Part shown: positions 8,368 through 15,446 of the stretch, piece by piece
How positions within the stretch are numbered: position 1 is the stretch's first letter
How the letters are laid out: each line of letters starts with the position of its first letter
NCBI RefSeq assembly: GCF_049747295.1
Contig: NZ_JBMHJM010000003.1
Location: 1 to 64,000, forward strand
Length of the DNA stretch: 64,000 nucleotides
From: Afipia sp049747295
GTDB taxonomy: Bacteria > Pseudomonadota > Alphaproteobacteria > Rhizobiales > Xanthobacteraceae
Direction: 5' to 3'
The notes under the pieces: model-generated
The model's database searches: none
The model's input: only the letters and a program-made list of their open reading frames with translations
Told to the model about the DNA's origin: nothing
Made by a program: the position numbers and the translations under genes

Positions 8368-9150
8368 TTAGAAGATACTGTATCCGCCGTCGATCACGAT
8401 ACAGTCGCCGGTGTGATAGGCCGATGCCTGGCTCATCAAATAAACGCCGATGCCGCCGAAATCCTTTGGTTGGCCGAAGCGTCGCACCGGAATGCGCGGA
8501 ACAGCCGCCGCCATGAACTTGTCGTTGGCTTGCAGGCCCTCTGTCATTTCGGTGTTGATCCATCCGGGCAGGATGGCGTTGGCCGTGACACCGTAGCGCG
8601 CATGCTCGACCGCCAGTGCCTGTATCAGCGAATTGATCGCGGATTTGGAGGCCGCGTAATGTTCGTTGCGCGCCGTACCAAACAGTGAAGCCATGCTCGA
8701 GGTCGCCACCAGCCGCCCGAATCCATCGCCCTGCGATGCGCGCGCGACCATATGGCGTACGACCGGCTGGAAAGCATGAAACACGCCATCGAGATTGACG
8801 GAAAACATGCGTCGCCAGTCTTCCTCGGTCCGCTCGGCAAACGGCGTGCGGCCACCGCCGCCGATCCCCGCATTCGCGAAGCAGCCGTCGATCCGGCCGA
8901 ACTGCTTCAGCGTCGCTTCAGTTGCCTGTTCGGTTTGATCGCGTACCGCGACGTCGCAAACAATCGACTGCACCTTATCGCTAAAGGCGCGAAGCCGCGT
9001 TTCGGCCGCAGCGTTCTTCTCGGCATTACGCCCCCAGATCGAGACCGCACAGCCCTGCTCAGCCAGCGCCTCTGCAATCCCCAGGCCTATGCCGCCATTG
9101 CCGCCGGTGACAATCGCCACGCGACCGCTCAAATCGAACATGTTGGCCAT
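8368..9150 (-). CDS. SDR-family oxidoreductase
   Basis: A 260-residue short-chain dehydrogenase with the cofactor loop VTGGNGGIGLGIAEAL, NAG motif (FANAGIGGGG), catalytic Ser in VATSSMASLFG and the Tyr/Lys pair in YAASK. The C-terminal part (ILPGWINTEMTEG, GDCIVIDGGYSIF) is typical of the 3-oxoacyl-ACP reductase/glucose dehydrogenase-like cluster. The ATG at 9150 gives the normal spacing to the Rossmann motif. It converges with the other SDR gene. Because it lies on the opposite strand it need not belong to the TetR unit, though the shared chemistry suggests the same substrate field. Confidence 0.88.
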   Translation of the reverse strand: MANMFDLSGRVAIVTGGNGGIGLGIAEALAEQGCAVSIWGRNAEKNAAAETRLRAFSDKVQSIVCDVAVRDQTEQATEATLKQFGRIDGCFANAGIGGGGRTPFAERTEEDWRRMFSVNLDGVFHAFQPVVRHMVARASQGDGFGRLVATSSMASLFGTARNEHYAASKSAINSLIQALAVEHARYGVTANAILPGWINTEMTEGLQANDKFMAAAVPRIPVRRFGQPKDFGGIGVYLMSQASAYHTGDCIVIDGGYSIF

Positions 9151-9176
9151 CGGCCGCCCTCCTCAATCGATTGTTC

Positions 9177-9208
9177 AAAAAATGGCCTGATCCCTCCGGA
9201 TCAGGCCA
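9177..9208 (-). terminator. Rho-independent terminator of the sensor kinase gene
   Basis: An 11-bp perfect stem (9183-9193 with 9198-9208) with a four-base loop is followed on the minus strand by six T residues (plus-strand A run 9177-9182). It lies about 80 bp past the stop of the minus-strand histidine kinase gene. Confidence 0.85.
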
Positions 9209-9286
9209 CTCCGATAACATCAGCCGGGCGTTTTCAGAAGGGGTTGACGCAATTTCGCCGAAGGGCGTGGAAGTTATTTGGATCCG

Positions 9287-10660
9287 TTAGGTCAAGGCTG
9301 CCAATCTTGCGCGCACAGGTTTTCCGCCCGATCCGCTGTCGAGTGGGATGTCGCAACTCACAATGAACTTCTCATTCCGTCGATCGAGAGACAGCCGTCC
9401 GCCGAGAGCCAGGACACGCTCGCTCATTCCCTTCAAGCCTCGGCCCGGTACGATGCTGTTGGGTTTGCCGTGACCGTCGTCGATGACAGCGAGTTTTAAC
9501 ATCGGGCTCGGGGAATCGTCCGCCCGCGTGACGTTGGCCGTTATCGATACGTTACGTGCACCCGCGTGACGGACCACATTGGTAACGGCCTCCTGTACCA
9601 CGCGATAAGCAGTTTCAGCGACCAGATCGCTGACCTGGTCGATGGCCGCATCAAGGTGACAACTCGCCTCGACCTGCGCGGCAATCAGTGCCGGACTGTC
9701 GGCAAGAGACCGCAGACTGCGCACGAGTCCCAGTTCCTCCAGGTGCGCAGGCTTCACCCGATCAAGGATGCGCCGGTGGCTCTCGTGCAGTTGCTCCAGC
9801 AGCGCGGCAATGATCTCCACCCGCGACAGAACCTCAGGCCGAAGCGGCGACATTTCCAGGCCGGCAATGTTCGAACGCAGTGCGAACAGGAGCGGACCCA
9901 ATTCGTCATGCAGATCACGCGAGATTTCCTTACGCTCCATATCCTGTGCCGAGACGATTTCGGTCAGCAGATTGCGATTCTGGTCAGCCAGGGTTTTCAG
10001 CTTAGAACCCAGCGCGTCCAATTGACGGCAGCTTCTCTGCAGTTCCGGGGCGCAAATTCCGGCGACTCTCGCGTCGTAGTTGCCATCGTAAAGTTCGCTG
10101 ATGACGTTAGAAACGGCGTGAAGCGGCTGCAAGGTCGAGCGTACAGTCATACTTGCAATCAGCGCACAGGACGGAATGATTAAGAGCGCCAGAACAATCA
10201 AGGTCAGGAAGGCTACCCACTTTTCGTAAACATCGGCTGAGACATCCACATCAGCAACAACGTGACCGCGCGTCTCCCCTTTGATTTGAACGGGAATTCG
10301 CAGAGTCTGCATATCGCCCTGCACGAGATGTTCGAACCACGTCGGGACGGTGTCAAACCGCTTGATGGGCGTTTGTGGGGTGGCACCAGTCTCTTCGAAC
10401 CGCAAGGACGCGGTCCCCCCATTCAGGGACGCTGCAAGGGTCTTCAGCACGGGCTCCGGATCGGACGCGGCCGCAAGCGCTGCGTTCAGGGCTTGCGCCG
10501 CTTCCGTCGCTTCCTGCACCGCCGGCGCGCGTTCCTGGATCAGATGAACCCGCGAGAACATCAGAAGAGCCACGACGCATATAGCCAGCGTCCCCAATAG
10601 CATTGCCGATAGAGATACGGTCAACCGGCTTTGAAGCGACAGGTTCTGCCAGCGTGTCAT
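9287..10660 (-). CDS. Membrane sensor histidine kinase, NarX/DegS-type
   Basis: A 457-residue kinase starting at the ATG at 10660, preceded by AAGGG. Two membrane segments (about residues 13-34 and 148-170) flank a periplasmic domain of ~110 residues. A HAMP-like linker follows, then a HisKA_3 dimerisation helix with the phospho-accepting His in ISRDLHDELGP (about residue 251). The ATPase domain shows VVQEAVTNVVRHAGA (N box) and GRGLKGMSERV (G box). This is the kinase class that pairs with NarL/FixJ-type regulators, and one lies directly divergent. The short periplasmic domain has no motif that names its signal. Confidence 0.9.
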   Translation of the reverse strand: MTRWQNLSLQSRLTVSLSAMLLGTLAICVVALLMFSRVHLIQERAPAVQEATEAAQALNAALAAASDPEPVLKTLAASLNGGTASLRFEETGATPQTPIKRFDTVPTWFEHLVQGDMQTLRIPVQIKGETRGHVVADVDVSADVYEKWVAFLTLIVLALLIIPSCALIASMTVRSTLQPLHAVSNVISELYDGNYDARVAGICAPELQRSCRQLDALGSKLKTLADQNRNLLTEIVSAQDMERKEISRDLHDELGPLLFALRSNIAGLEMSPLRPEVLSRVEIIAALLEQLHESHRRILDRVKPAHLEELGLVRSLRSLADSPALIAAQVEASCHLDAAIDQVSDLVAETAYRVVQEAVTNVVRHAGARNVSITANVTRADDSPSPMLKLAVIDDGHGKPNSIVPGRGLKGMSERVLALGGRLSLDRRNEKFIVSCDIPLDSGSGGKPVRARLAALT

Positions 10661-10701
10661 GCTCTGCCCTTGTGTCCCGCTTGATCGGTTCTTACAGTCT
10701 G

Positions 10702-11343
10702 ATGATGGCGACACGAAAGGGCCGCATCAAGGTATTGATCGTCGACGACCACCCCGTGGTGGTCTCCGGCTGTATCTCAATGCTTAATTCCGAACAGTTC
10801 GATGTGGTTTCCGCTTCCGACGCACTCTCCGGTTACCAGGCGTTTCGCAAGCAAAAGCCGACCGTCTCGCTGTTCGACGTCAAGCTGCCGGACGTCTCGG
10901 GTCTTGAGCTGCTGCGTAAGGTCCTTCGTTCCGATCCCGATGCCAAGGTCGTCATGTTCAGCATGAACGACGATCCTGCACTTGTGGTGCGGGCCATGGA
11001 ACTCGGTGCCAGGGGCTACATCTGCAAGAGCAGCAATCCCCGCGCGCTGGCCGGTGCCATCAAGAGCGTTGCCGCCGGTGAAACCTTTCTTTCCTCGGAA
11101 GTCGCCGAGGCGACCAATGTTCCGAGCGCGTCCATTCGCGCCAATCCATTGTCGAAGCTTCGCCCGCGTGAGCTCGAAATCGTGCGGCTTCTCGCCAAAG
11201 GCAAGAAGATTGGCCAGGTCGCCGAGACCCTTGGTCTTTCTTACAAAACAGTCGCCAACACCACGTCGCTACTGAAGCAAAAACTCGGCGCGCAAAGTCA
11301 TTCGGACCTGATTCGCCTCGCCTACGAATTGAGCCTGAACTGA
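10702..11343 (+). CDS. NarL/LuxR-family response regulator
   Basis: A 213-residue regulator. The receiver domain starts with IKVLIVDDHPVVVSGC and carries the phosphorylated Asp in SLFDVKLPDVSG; the conserved Lys lies in ARGYICKSSNPRALAGAI. The C-terminal LuxR-type helix-turn-helix reads LRPRELEIVRLLAKGKKIGQ followed by VAETLGLSYKTVANT. Adjacent ATGs at 10702 and 10705 are the likely starts; the longer frame from 10603 would run into the kinase gene. It is transcribed divergently from its presumed kinase with ~41 bp between the start codons, so both promoters must overlap. Targets are unknown; the secreted-protein genes downstream are candidates only by proximity. Confidence 0.9.
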   Translation: MMATRKGRIKVLIVDDHPVVVSGCISMLNSEQFDVVSASDALSGYQAFRKQKPTVSLFDVKLPDVSGLELLRKVLRSDPDAKVVMFSMNDDPALVVRAMELGARGYICKSSNPRALAGAIKSVAAGETFLSSEVAEATNVPSASIRANPLSKLRPRELEIVRLLAKGKKIGQVAETLGLSYKTVANTTSLLKQKLGAQSHSDLIRLAYELSLN

Positions 11344-11528
11344 CGTTCTTGCAGTTCGCTCGCAACGGGACGATTCGGCAACGCATACCGGCGAGCCAAA
11401 GCTCAGTTCCTCATTCAGCCGACATTCATCTTCGACAACTGGCACCACATCGCGGCTTCATTTGGTCGCGCTTCTCGCCAGATTTTCTATCGAATGTTTT
11501 CGATTTCGGGAAAAAGTGGCAATTGCCC

Positions 11529-11553
11529 GGAACGTCCTCATCTTACCCGCGTT
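11529..11553 (+). promoter_or_regulatory. EcfG-type general-stress promoter (GGAAC-N16-CGTT)
   Basis: GGAAC at 11529-11533 and CGTT at 11550-11553 are separated by 16 bases, which matches the promoter recognised by the alphaproteobacterial general stress sigma factor EcfG. Transcription would start near 11560, some 28 nt before the ATG at 11588. The match is by eye; exact -35, -10 and spacing make it better than random, but one site cannot be conclusive. Confidence 0.55.
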
Positions 11554-11587
11554 CGAACCTCCGATAGAAATCGACAGGGAGTGTTCC

Positions 11588-11815
11588 ATGAAAGCTATTA
11601 TTCTGGGAGGCGCGATCGCCAGCCTCATTGTTGGCTCGGCAATCGCACAAGCAACTGAATTCTATGTGGTGCAAGATTCGTCGACGAAGCGATGCACGAT
11701 CGTTGACAAGAAGCCGACCACGACAACCACGGTCGTCGTCGGAAACGGTGTCTACAAGACCCGAACAGAGGCCGAAACGGCCATGAAGACCGTCAAGGTC
11801 TGCACCACCAACTGA
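11588..11815 (+). CDS. Small secreted protein of unknown function
   Basis: A 75-residue protein with AGGGAG six bases before the ATG. Residues 1-23 are a clear Sec signal peptide (MKAIILGGAIASLIVGSAIAQA), leaving a mature periplasmic domain of ~52 residues. The domain starts with EFYVVQDSSTKRCTIVDKKP, continues with a threonine run, and has two cysteines (KRCTIV and VKVCTTN) able to form one disulfide. Small proteins of this pattern occur next to DUF1236 genes in Bradyrhizobium relatives. The EcfG-like promoter upstream suggests stress induction. No reaction can be assigned. Confidence 0.75.
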   Translation: MKAIILGGAIASLIVGSAIAQATEFYVVQDSSTKRCTIVDKKPTTTTTVVVGNGVYKTRTEAETAMKTVKVCTTN

Positions 11816-11844
11816 TATCGTTGAATTCGCAATTGCGCGACGCC

Positions 11845-11873
11845 GGACATGCAGGAGAGGTCCTGTCCTGTCC
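11845..11873 (+). terminator. Imperfect hairpin after the small secreted gene
   Basis: Two nested arm pairs (GGACA/TGTCC and CAGGA/TCCTG) form an interrupted stem in the 93-bp gap before the DUF1236 gene. There is no T run, so it may be an attenuator or mRNA-stability hairpin rather than a full terminator. Confidence 0.4.
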
Positions 11874-11908
11874 GCGGAAGCCTCTCGTTGCACGAAGGGA
11901 TTATGCCC

Positions 11909-13030
11909 ATGAAGACCAGGATATATCTGCTGACGACCGCTTTGGTCGCAGGCACCATTGCCATCGCACAGGCACAAAGTCCGAGCTCCCAGAGCCCGAA
12001 CCAACGCCAGACGACATCCCCACCCGCCAAGCACATGGATGATTCCGCGGGCTCGACGCGCAGCACCGCCACCAAGGGAGCCGCCGGGCGATCCGATTCT
12101 GACCGGTCATCCGAGAGCAACCGATCCGACACAGGCAAATTTGACAGCGACAGATCGGACGCCGGCAAAGCCACCACAGGCACATCGACATCTGGCGCTG
12201 CGAATGATCAATCTCGCGATCAACCGCGCTCATCCGACAGTGCTCAGTCGCCGACACGAGATCGCTCCTCGAACGATAGCGCGCAGTCACGCGATCGCAC
12301 GAATAACCGTGACGCGGATCGCTCGGACTCAAAGCATGACACACGCGACTCCGCGGATCGTGACAACCGTAATGGAACGAATACATCTCGGTCCGACAGC
12401 GATCGCCCAGCGACCAACCAGCAGACGGATCGCGGCCGCAACGGTGACACGGATCGAACCCGAACCTCGACCAATGTCGACGTCAACATCAACAGTCAGC
12501 AGCGCACCCGCATCAACCGCTCGATCGCGCGGCTGGACGTCAAGCCCATCACCAACGTGAACTTCTCGGTCTCTGTTGGGACGGTCGTGCCCCGTCATGT
12601 TCATCTCAGAACAATTCCTGCCGATATCGTCGAGATCGTGCCGCAATATCGCGGATATAATTTCTTCGTGGTCCGCGACGAGATCGTGATCGTTGAACCG
12701 TCGAGCTCAAGGATCGTGACCGTGATCCCGCGCAGCGGCGGCGGAAGCGCAGAGGCAGCGCCTCGTCAGCGAACAAAGTTCACCGAAAAGGATCGTGCGG
12801 CGGTTCGAAAGTATTCGCGCAGAAGCGAGCCGCGCACAACAGGATCGGCGGTGCGTAGCAGCCGTATCTCCGTCGGCGAACGCGTCCCCGCCAGCGTCGA
12901 ACTGCAAAGCTTCCCTGAGGAGGTCTACGTCGATGCGCCCGAGCTGCGCGAGTATCGCTACCTCCGGCAGGAAAATCGAACCTACGTGATCGAGCCGCAT
13001 GAGCGCACGATCATCGAGGAAATCGATTAA
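11909..13030 (+). CDS. Secreted DUF1236 protein with long S/D/R-rich spacer
   Basis: About 373 residues from the ATG at 11909; AAGGGA lies eight bases before it, a better distance than for the ATG at 11903. Residues 1-20 are a signal peptide (MKTRIYLLTTALVAGTIAIA). Residues ~25-185 form a hydrophilic low-complexity region rich in Ser, Asp, Arg, Thr and Asn, with repeated RSDSDRS-like blocks and almost no hydrophobic residues. Two DUF1236-type domains follow: one with VGTVVPRHVHLRTIPADIVE and VEPSSSRIVTVI, and a second with SVGERVPASVELQSFPEEVY and IEPHERTIIEEID at the very end. DUF1236 domains are periplasmic and of unknown function. The neighbouring 135-residue protein carries the same domain alone. 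Confidence 0.82.
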   Translation: MKTRIYLLTTALVAGTIAIAQAQSPSSQSPNQRQTTSPPAKHMDDSAGSTRSTATKGAAGRSDSDRSSESNRSDTGKFDSDRSDAGKATTGTSTSGAANDQSRDQPRSSDSAQSPTRDRSSNDSAQSRDRTNNRDADRSDSKHDTRDSADRDNRNGTNTSRSDSDRPATNQQTDRGRNGDTDRTRTSTNVDVNINSQQRTRINRSIARLDVKPITNVNFSVSVGTVVPRHVHLRTIPADIVEIVPQYRGYNFFVVRDEIVIVEPSSSRIVTVIPRSGGGSAEAAPRQRTKFTEKDRAAVRKYSRRSEPRTTGSAVRSSRISVGERVPASVELQSFPEEVYVDAPELREYRYLRQENRTYVIEPHERTIIEEID

Positions 13031-13063
13031 CGCGACCGACACATCATTTTTCAGGAGAGAGGC

Positions 13064-13471
13064 ATGAAAAAGATACTTATTGGAGCTTTGGCTATTGCAG
13101 CCACCGTTCTCGGCACATCTTCCGCGCCGGCACAGAACGGAGCGGCCGGCGGGGCCGTGGGAGGAGCAATCGTCGGAGGGACGGTTGGCGGCCCCGTCGG
13201 AGCAGCAGCAGGCGCTGCCGCTGGCGCAGTTGCAGGCGGCATCGCCGACGACACGCGTCCACGCTTCCACAGCTACGTGGTGGAACGGCATCATCCCTCC
13301 TATCACTATTCAGGCGATGTTCGGGTCGGTGCCGAGCTGCCAACGGCAGGCGTGACGTATTACGAGGTGCCGCGCGAATACGGCGCCACTCAATATCGCT
13401 ACACTGTGGTGAATGACCGTACGGTTCTCGTCGATCCGAGAAGCCATCGCGTCATTCAAGTCATCGACTAA
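13064..13471 (+). CDS. Secreted glycine-zipper DUF1236 protein
   Basis: A 135-residue protein with AGGAGAG seven bases before the ATG. A signal peptide ends near residue 23 (SSAPAQN). Residues 25-62 are an alternating Gly/Ala stretch (GGAVGGAIVGGTVGGPVG and onward) of the glycine-zipper kind, which can insert into or pack against membranes. The C-terminal ~60 residues form one DUF1236 domain (VGAELPTAGVTYYEVPREYG, VLVDPRSHRVIQVID). It probably shares a transcript with the larger DUF1236 gene 33 bp upstream. It is probably located in the periplasm or at the inner face of the outer membrane. Function unknown. Confidence 0.82.
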   Translation: MKKILIGALAIAATVLGTSSAPAQNGAAGGAVGGAIVGGTVGGPVGAAAGAAAGAVAGGIADDTRPRFHSYVVERHHPSYHYSGDVRVGAELPTAGVTYYEVPREYGATQYRYTVVNDRTVLVDPRSHRVIQVID

Positions 13472-13480
13472 CCGCAACTC

Positions 13481-13505
13481 GACAGGAGGCCCGGAGCCTC
13501 CTGTC
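13481..13505 (+). terminator. Hairpin after the DUF1236 genes
   Basis: Arms GACAGGAGGC (13481-13490) and GCCTCCTGTC (13496-13505) form a perfect 10-bp stem with a five-base loop just past the stop of the second DUF1236 gene. The T run is missing, so termination may be partial. Confidence 0.5.
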
Positions 13506-13527
13506 CCAACCGTGGAGAGAGGGAGCG

Positions 13528-13749
13528 ATGGACACAATCGACGTACAAGACGGCGGCGGCGTTTTTCCGCCGGAGAAAATCGACGAGATGCAGGCGGCAT
13601 TGAACGAGGCGTTGTCGACGTTACCCGAACCGGTCAAAGCGCACACTGTTCAGATGCTCGCCCATTCCATCCTGCGTCTTGCCCAGGAACGGAATTGCGG
13701 AACCAAAGAACTGGCCCGCCTCGCGCTGCTGGAATTGCAGATACGTTAA
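13528..13749 (+). CDS. Small hypothetical protein, helical
   Basis: A 73-residue protein with a strong GGAGAGAGGGAG purine tract before the ATG. It has no signal peptide and no membrane segment. From residue 15 on it is predicted helical by its pattern (PPEKIDEMQAALNEALSTLP, VQMLAHSILRLAQERN, KELARLALLELQIR). I do not recognise a family. Its position just after the DUF1236 genes and tail-to-tail with an NTF2-like gene suggests either the end of that stress unit or an independent small gene. Confidence 0.6.
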   Translation: MDTIDVQDGGGVFPPEKIDEMQAALNEALSTLPEPVKAHTVQMLAHSILRLAQERNCGTKELARLALLELQIR

Positions 13750-13753
13750 ACGA

Positions 13754-14149
13754 CTATTCGTTCTTGTTTGGCACTTCCGAAACGCGAGGGCTTCCACACA
13801 ACGGGCCGCAGACACTGTTCATGATCTTACCCCCTTCATTGAATTTGAAGGTGATGTGCAGCGGCTTCCCTTCGAAGCCCAAATAACGCACATCAAGGCC
13901 ATCACTCACCGGGTGAATATCCTCGAGGAGGAAGCCCTCCGCGACCTTCCCGGACAGCTTTGGTCGCCAGTAGGCTTCAATCTCTGTAGCACCGCGATAG
14001 CTCCGGCCGTCACAGTTGCATTCGAGTGTGGCCTCCTGGTCGTAGAGCGCCAGAAGTGTCTTGAGGTCTGCCGCGCGACACGCATCAAGCCAATCGACAA
14101 TGACTCCAATGGCATCGTAATTCGCCTGAAAGCTGTTCACGGTTCCCAT
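13754..14149 (-). CDS. NTF2-like/SnoaL-type protein
   Basis: A 131-residue protein. The first helix region (IGVIVDWLDACRAADLKTLL) and ALYDQEATLECNCDGRSYRG, followed by GATEIEAYWRPKL, are the hallmark start of the nuclear-transport-factor-2-like fold (SnoaL, ketosteroid-isomerase group). The remaining strands (DVRYLGFEGKPLHITFKFNEGG) complete the cone. Such small proteins may bind or isomerise small hydrophobic compounds, but no catalytic residues can be named here. The stop lies only four bases from the end of the convergent 73-residue gene. Confidence 0.75.
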   Translation of the reverse strand: MGTVNSFQANYDAIGVIVDWLDACRAADLKTLLALYDQEATLECNCDGRSYRGATEIEAYWRPKLSGKVAEGFLLEDIHPVSDGLDVRYLGFEGKPLHITFKFNEGGKIMNSVCGPLCGSPRVSEVPNKNE

Positions 14150-14333
14150 CCCGCTCTGCCGCAGACTCTTTGGTTAATGAACCGCGAATGAATATCTCGT
14201 GAACATGCATACTGCATTCGGGTTAGTAGCCTCATAACGTGCACTGTGGTTCAATGCCTCATTGCCGAAACCAATGATTTACTCGCAGATCTTTTTAGTA
14301 ACGATAGTTGAGCGCTATCCTTTGGCCAAACTC

Positions 14334-14360
14334 AAAAGCCCGCTGCAAAGCGGGCTTTTT
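14334..14360. terminator. Strong intrinsic terminator, usable on both strands
   Basis: AAAAGCCCGC and GCGGGCTTTT form a 10-bp stem with a six-base loop (TGCAAA), flanked by A and T runs. On the minus strand it lies about 45 bp past the glucokinase stop and is the likely terminator for that operon. On the plus strand it has five T residues and could end a short transcript from the 14150-14330 gap. Confidence 0.82.
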
Positions 14361-14405
14361 GTTGAACGTGCTCACACGATGCTTTGGCTGAAATCGCTAG
14401 TCGGC

Positions 14406-15392
14406 TCATCCCGATGCAGACGGAATGTTTGCAAGCCCGAGGAGTGCGGGGGATTCCTCCAACACCAGACGCGTGGGAATAGCGCTTAGAAAGTGCTGGA
14501 ACCGTCCCTTGCTTTCAAATCGTTCCCGAAAAGCAGATGACGCGAACGCCTCGCGGAAACGCAGCAGGATTCCGCCCGCAATATACACCCCTCCGGTAGC
14601 TCCAATCGTCAGCGCCAGATCCCCCGCTACGGTGCCGAGAAATGCACAAAAGCACTCGAACGCCCTGACGCAGGTGCCATCGGTTTTCTTGATCGCGTGG
14701 TCGGTGACATCGGCGGGAGAAAATTCGCGCGCCGTGCTTCCGTCGATGAAGCACAATGCCTGATATAAATTCACCAGGCCGCTTCCCGACAAAACCCGCT
14801 CCGCGGAGACGTGCGGCCAACGCGTGCGCAGGTACGCGGCGATCTGATCCTCCAGGGCCGTCGAGGTAGGCAGCGTGACGTGGCCGCCTTCGCCCGGCAC
14901 GATAGTCCACCTACCGGCTTGTGGGATCAGAGTGCATACGCCGAGCCCTGTTCCCGGTCCGAGAATCCCAATCGGTCCTTGAGCGTGGGGACATTCCGGA
15001 CCGACCAGGAAGACATCTTTTTCCGGCAGATGCGGCACTGCCATTGCGGTCGCCGCAAAATCGTTGACGACCCGAAGCGAGGTCAGCCCCAGGTTCCGTT
15101 TCAATTCCTCGATGGAAAACGACCAGCCATGATTGGTCAGCGAGACCTTGTCGCCAAACACAGGAGCGGCCACTGCGACCGCCGCCTCGGTCGGTCGTCT
15201 CGTCGGAGGCAGCTTGTCTAGATAAGTTGCCAGTGCGTCCTGGAGAGAAGCAAAATGACTGACTTCGACATGGGAGAGGTCGGAATATGCGCCCTTCTCC
15301 GCCACGGCAAACCGGGCGTTGGTTCCTCCGACGTCGGCGATTACGCGCAATCCGCTCAAGCCACTGCCCCACTCTTCAATTGATAACGGCAT
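14406..15392 (-). CDS. glk: Glucokinase
   Basis: About 328 residues from the ATG at 15392; the frame reaches back to a TTG at 15431, but the ATG gives the usual distance to the first motif. It phosphorylates glucose with ATP to glucose-6-phosphate in the cytoplasm. The phosphate-1 motif is VIADVGGTNARFAVAE, the sugar-contact region includes NDFAATAMAVPHL, and the second nucleotide motif is GILGPGTGLGVC. Length and order match the Glk (not the ROK) family. It lies 54 nt downstream of the alpha-glucosidase gene on the same strand, so the pair would release glucose from an oligosaccharide and commit it to metabolism. Confidence 0.92.
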   Translation of the reverse strand: MPLSIEEWGSGLSGLRVIADVGGTNARFAVAEKGAYSDLSHVEVSHFASLQDALATYLDKLPPTRRPTEAAVAVAAPVFGDKVSLTNHGWSFSIEELKRNLGLTSLRVVNDFAATAMAVPHLPEKDVFLVGPECPHAQGPIGILGPGTGLGVCTLIPQAGRWTIVPGEGGHVTLPTSTALEDQIAAYLRTRWPHVSAERVLSGSGLVNLYQALCFIDGSTAREFSPADVTDHAIKKTDGTCVRAFECFCAFLGTVAGDLALTIGATGGVYIAGGILLRFREAFASSAFRERFESKGRFQHFLSAIPTRLVLEESPALLGLANIPSASG

Positions 15393-15446
15393 CGACCCTT
15401 GTCTGCTACCGTGATCATATCGAAACGACAAGCGTTGCTCGACCAG

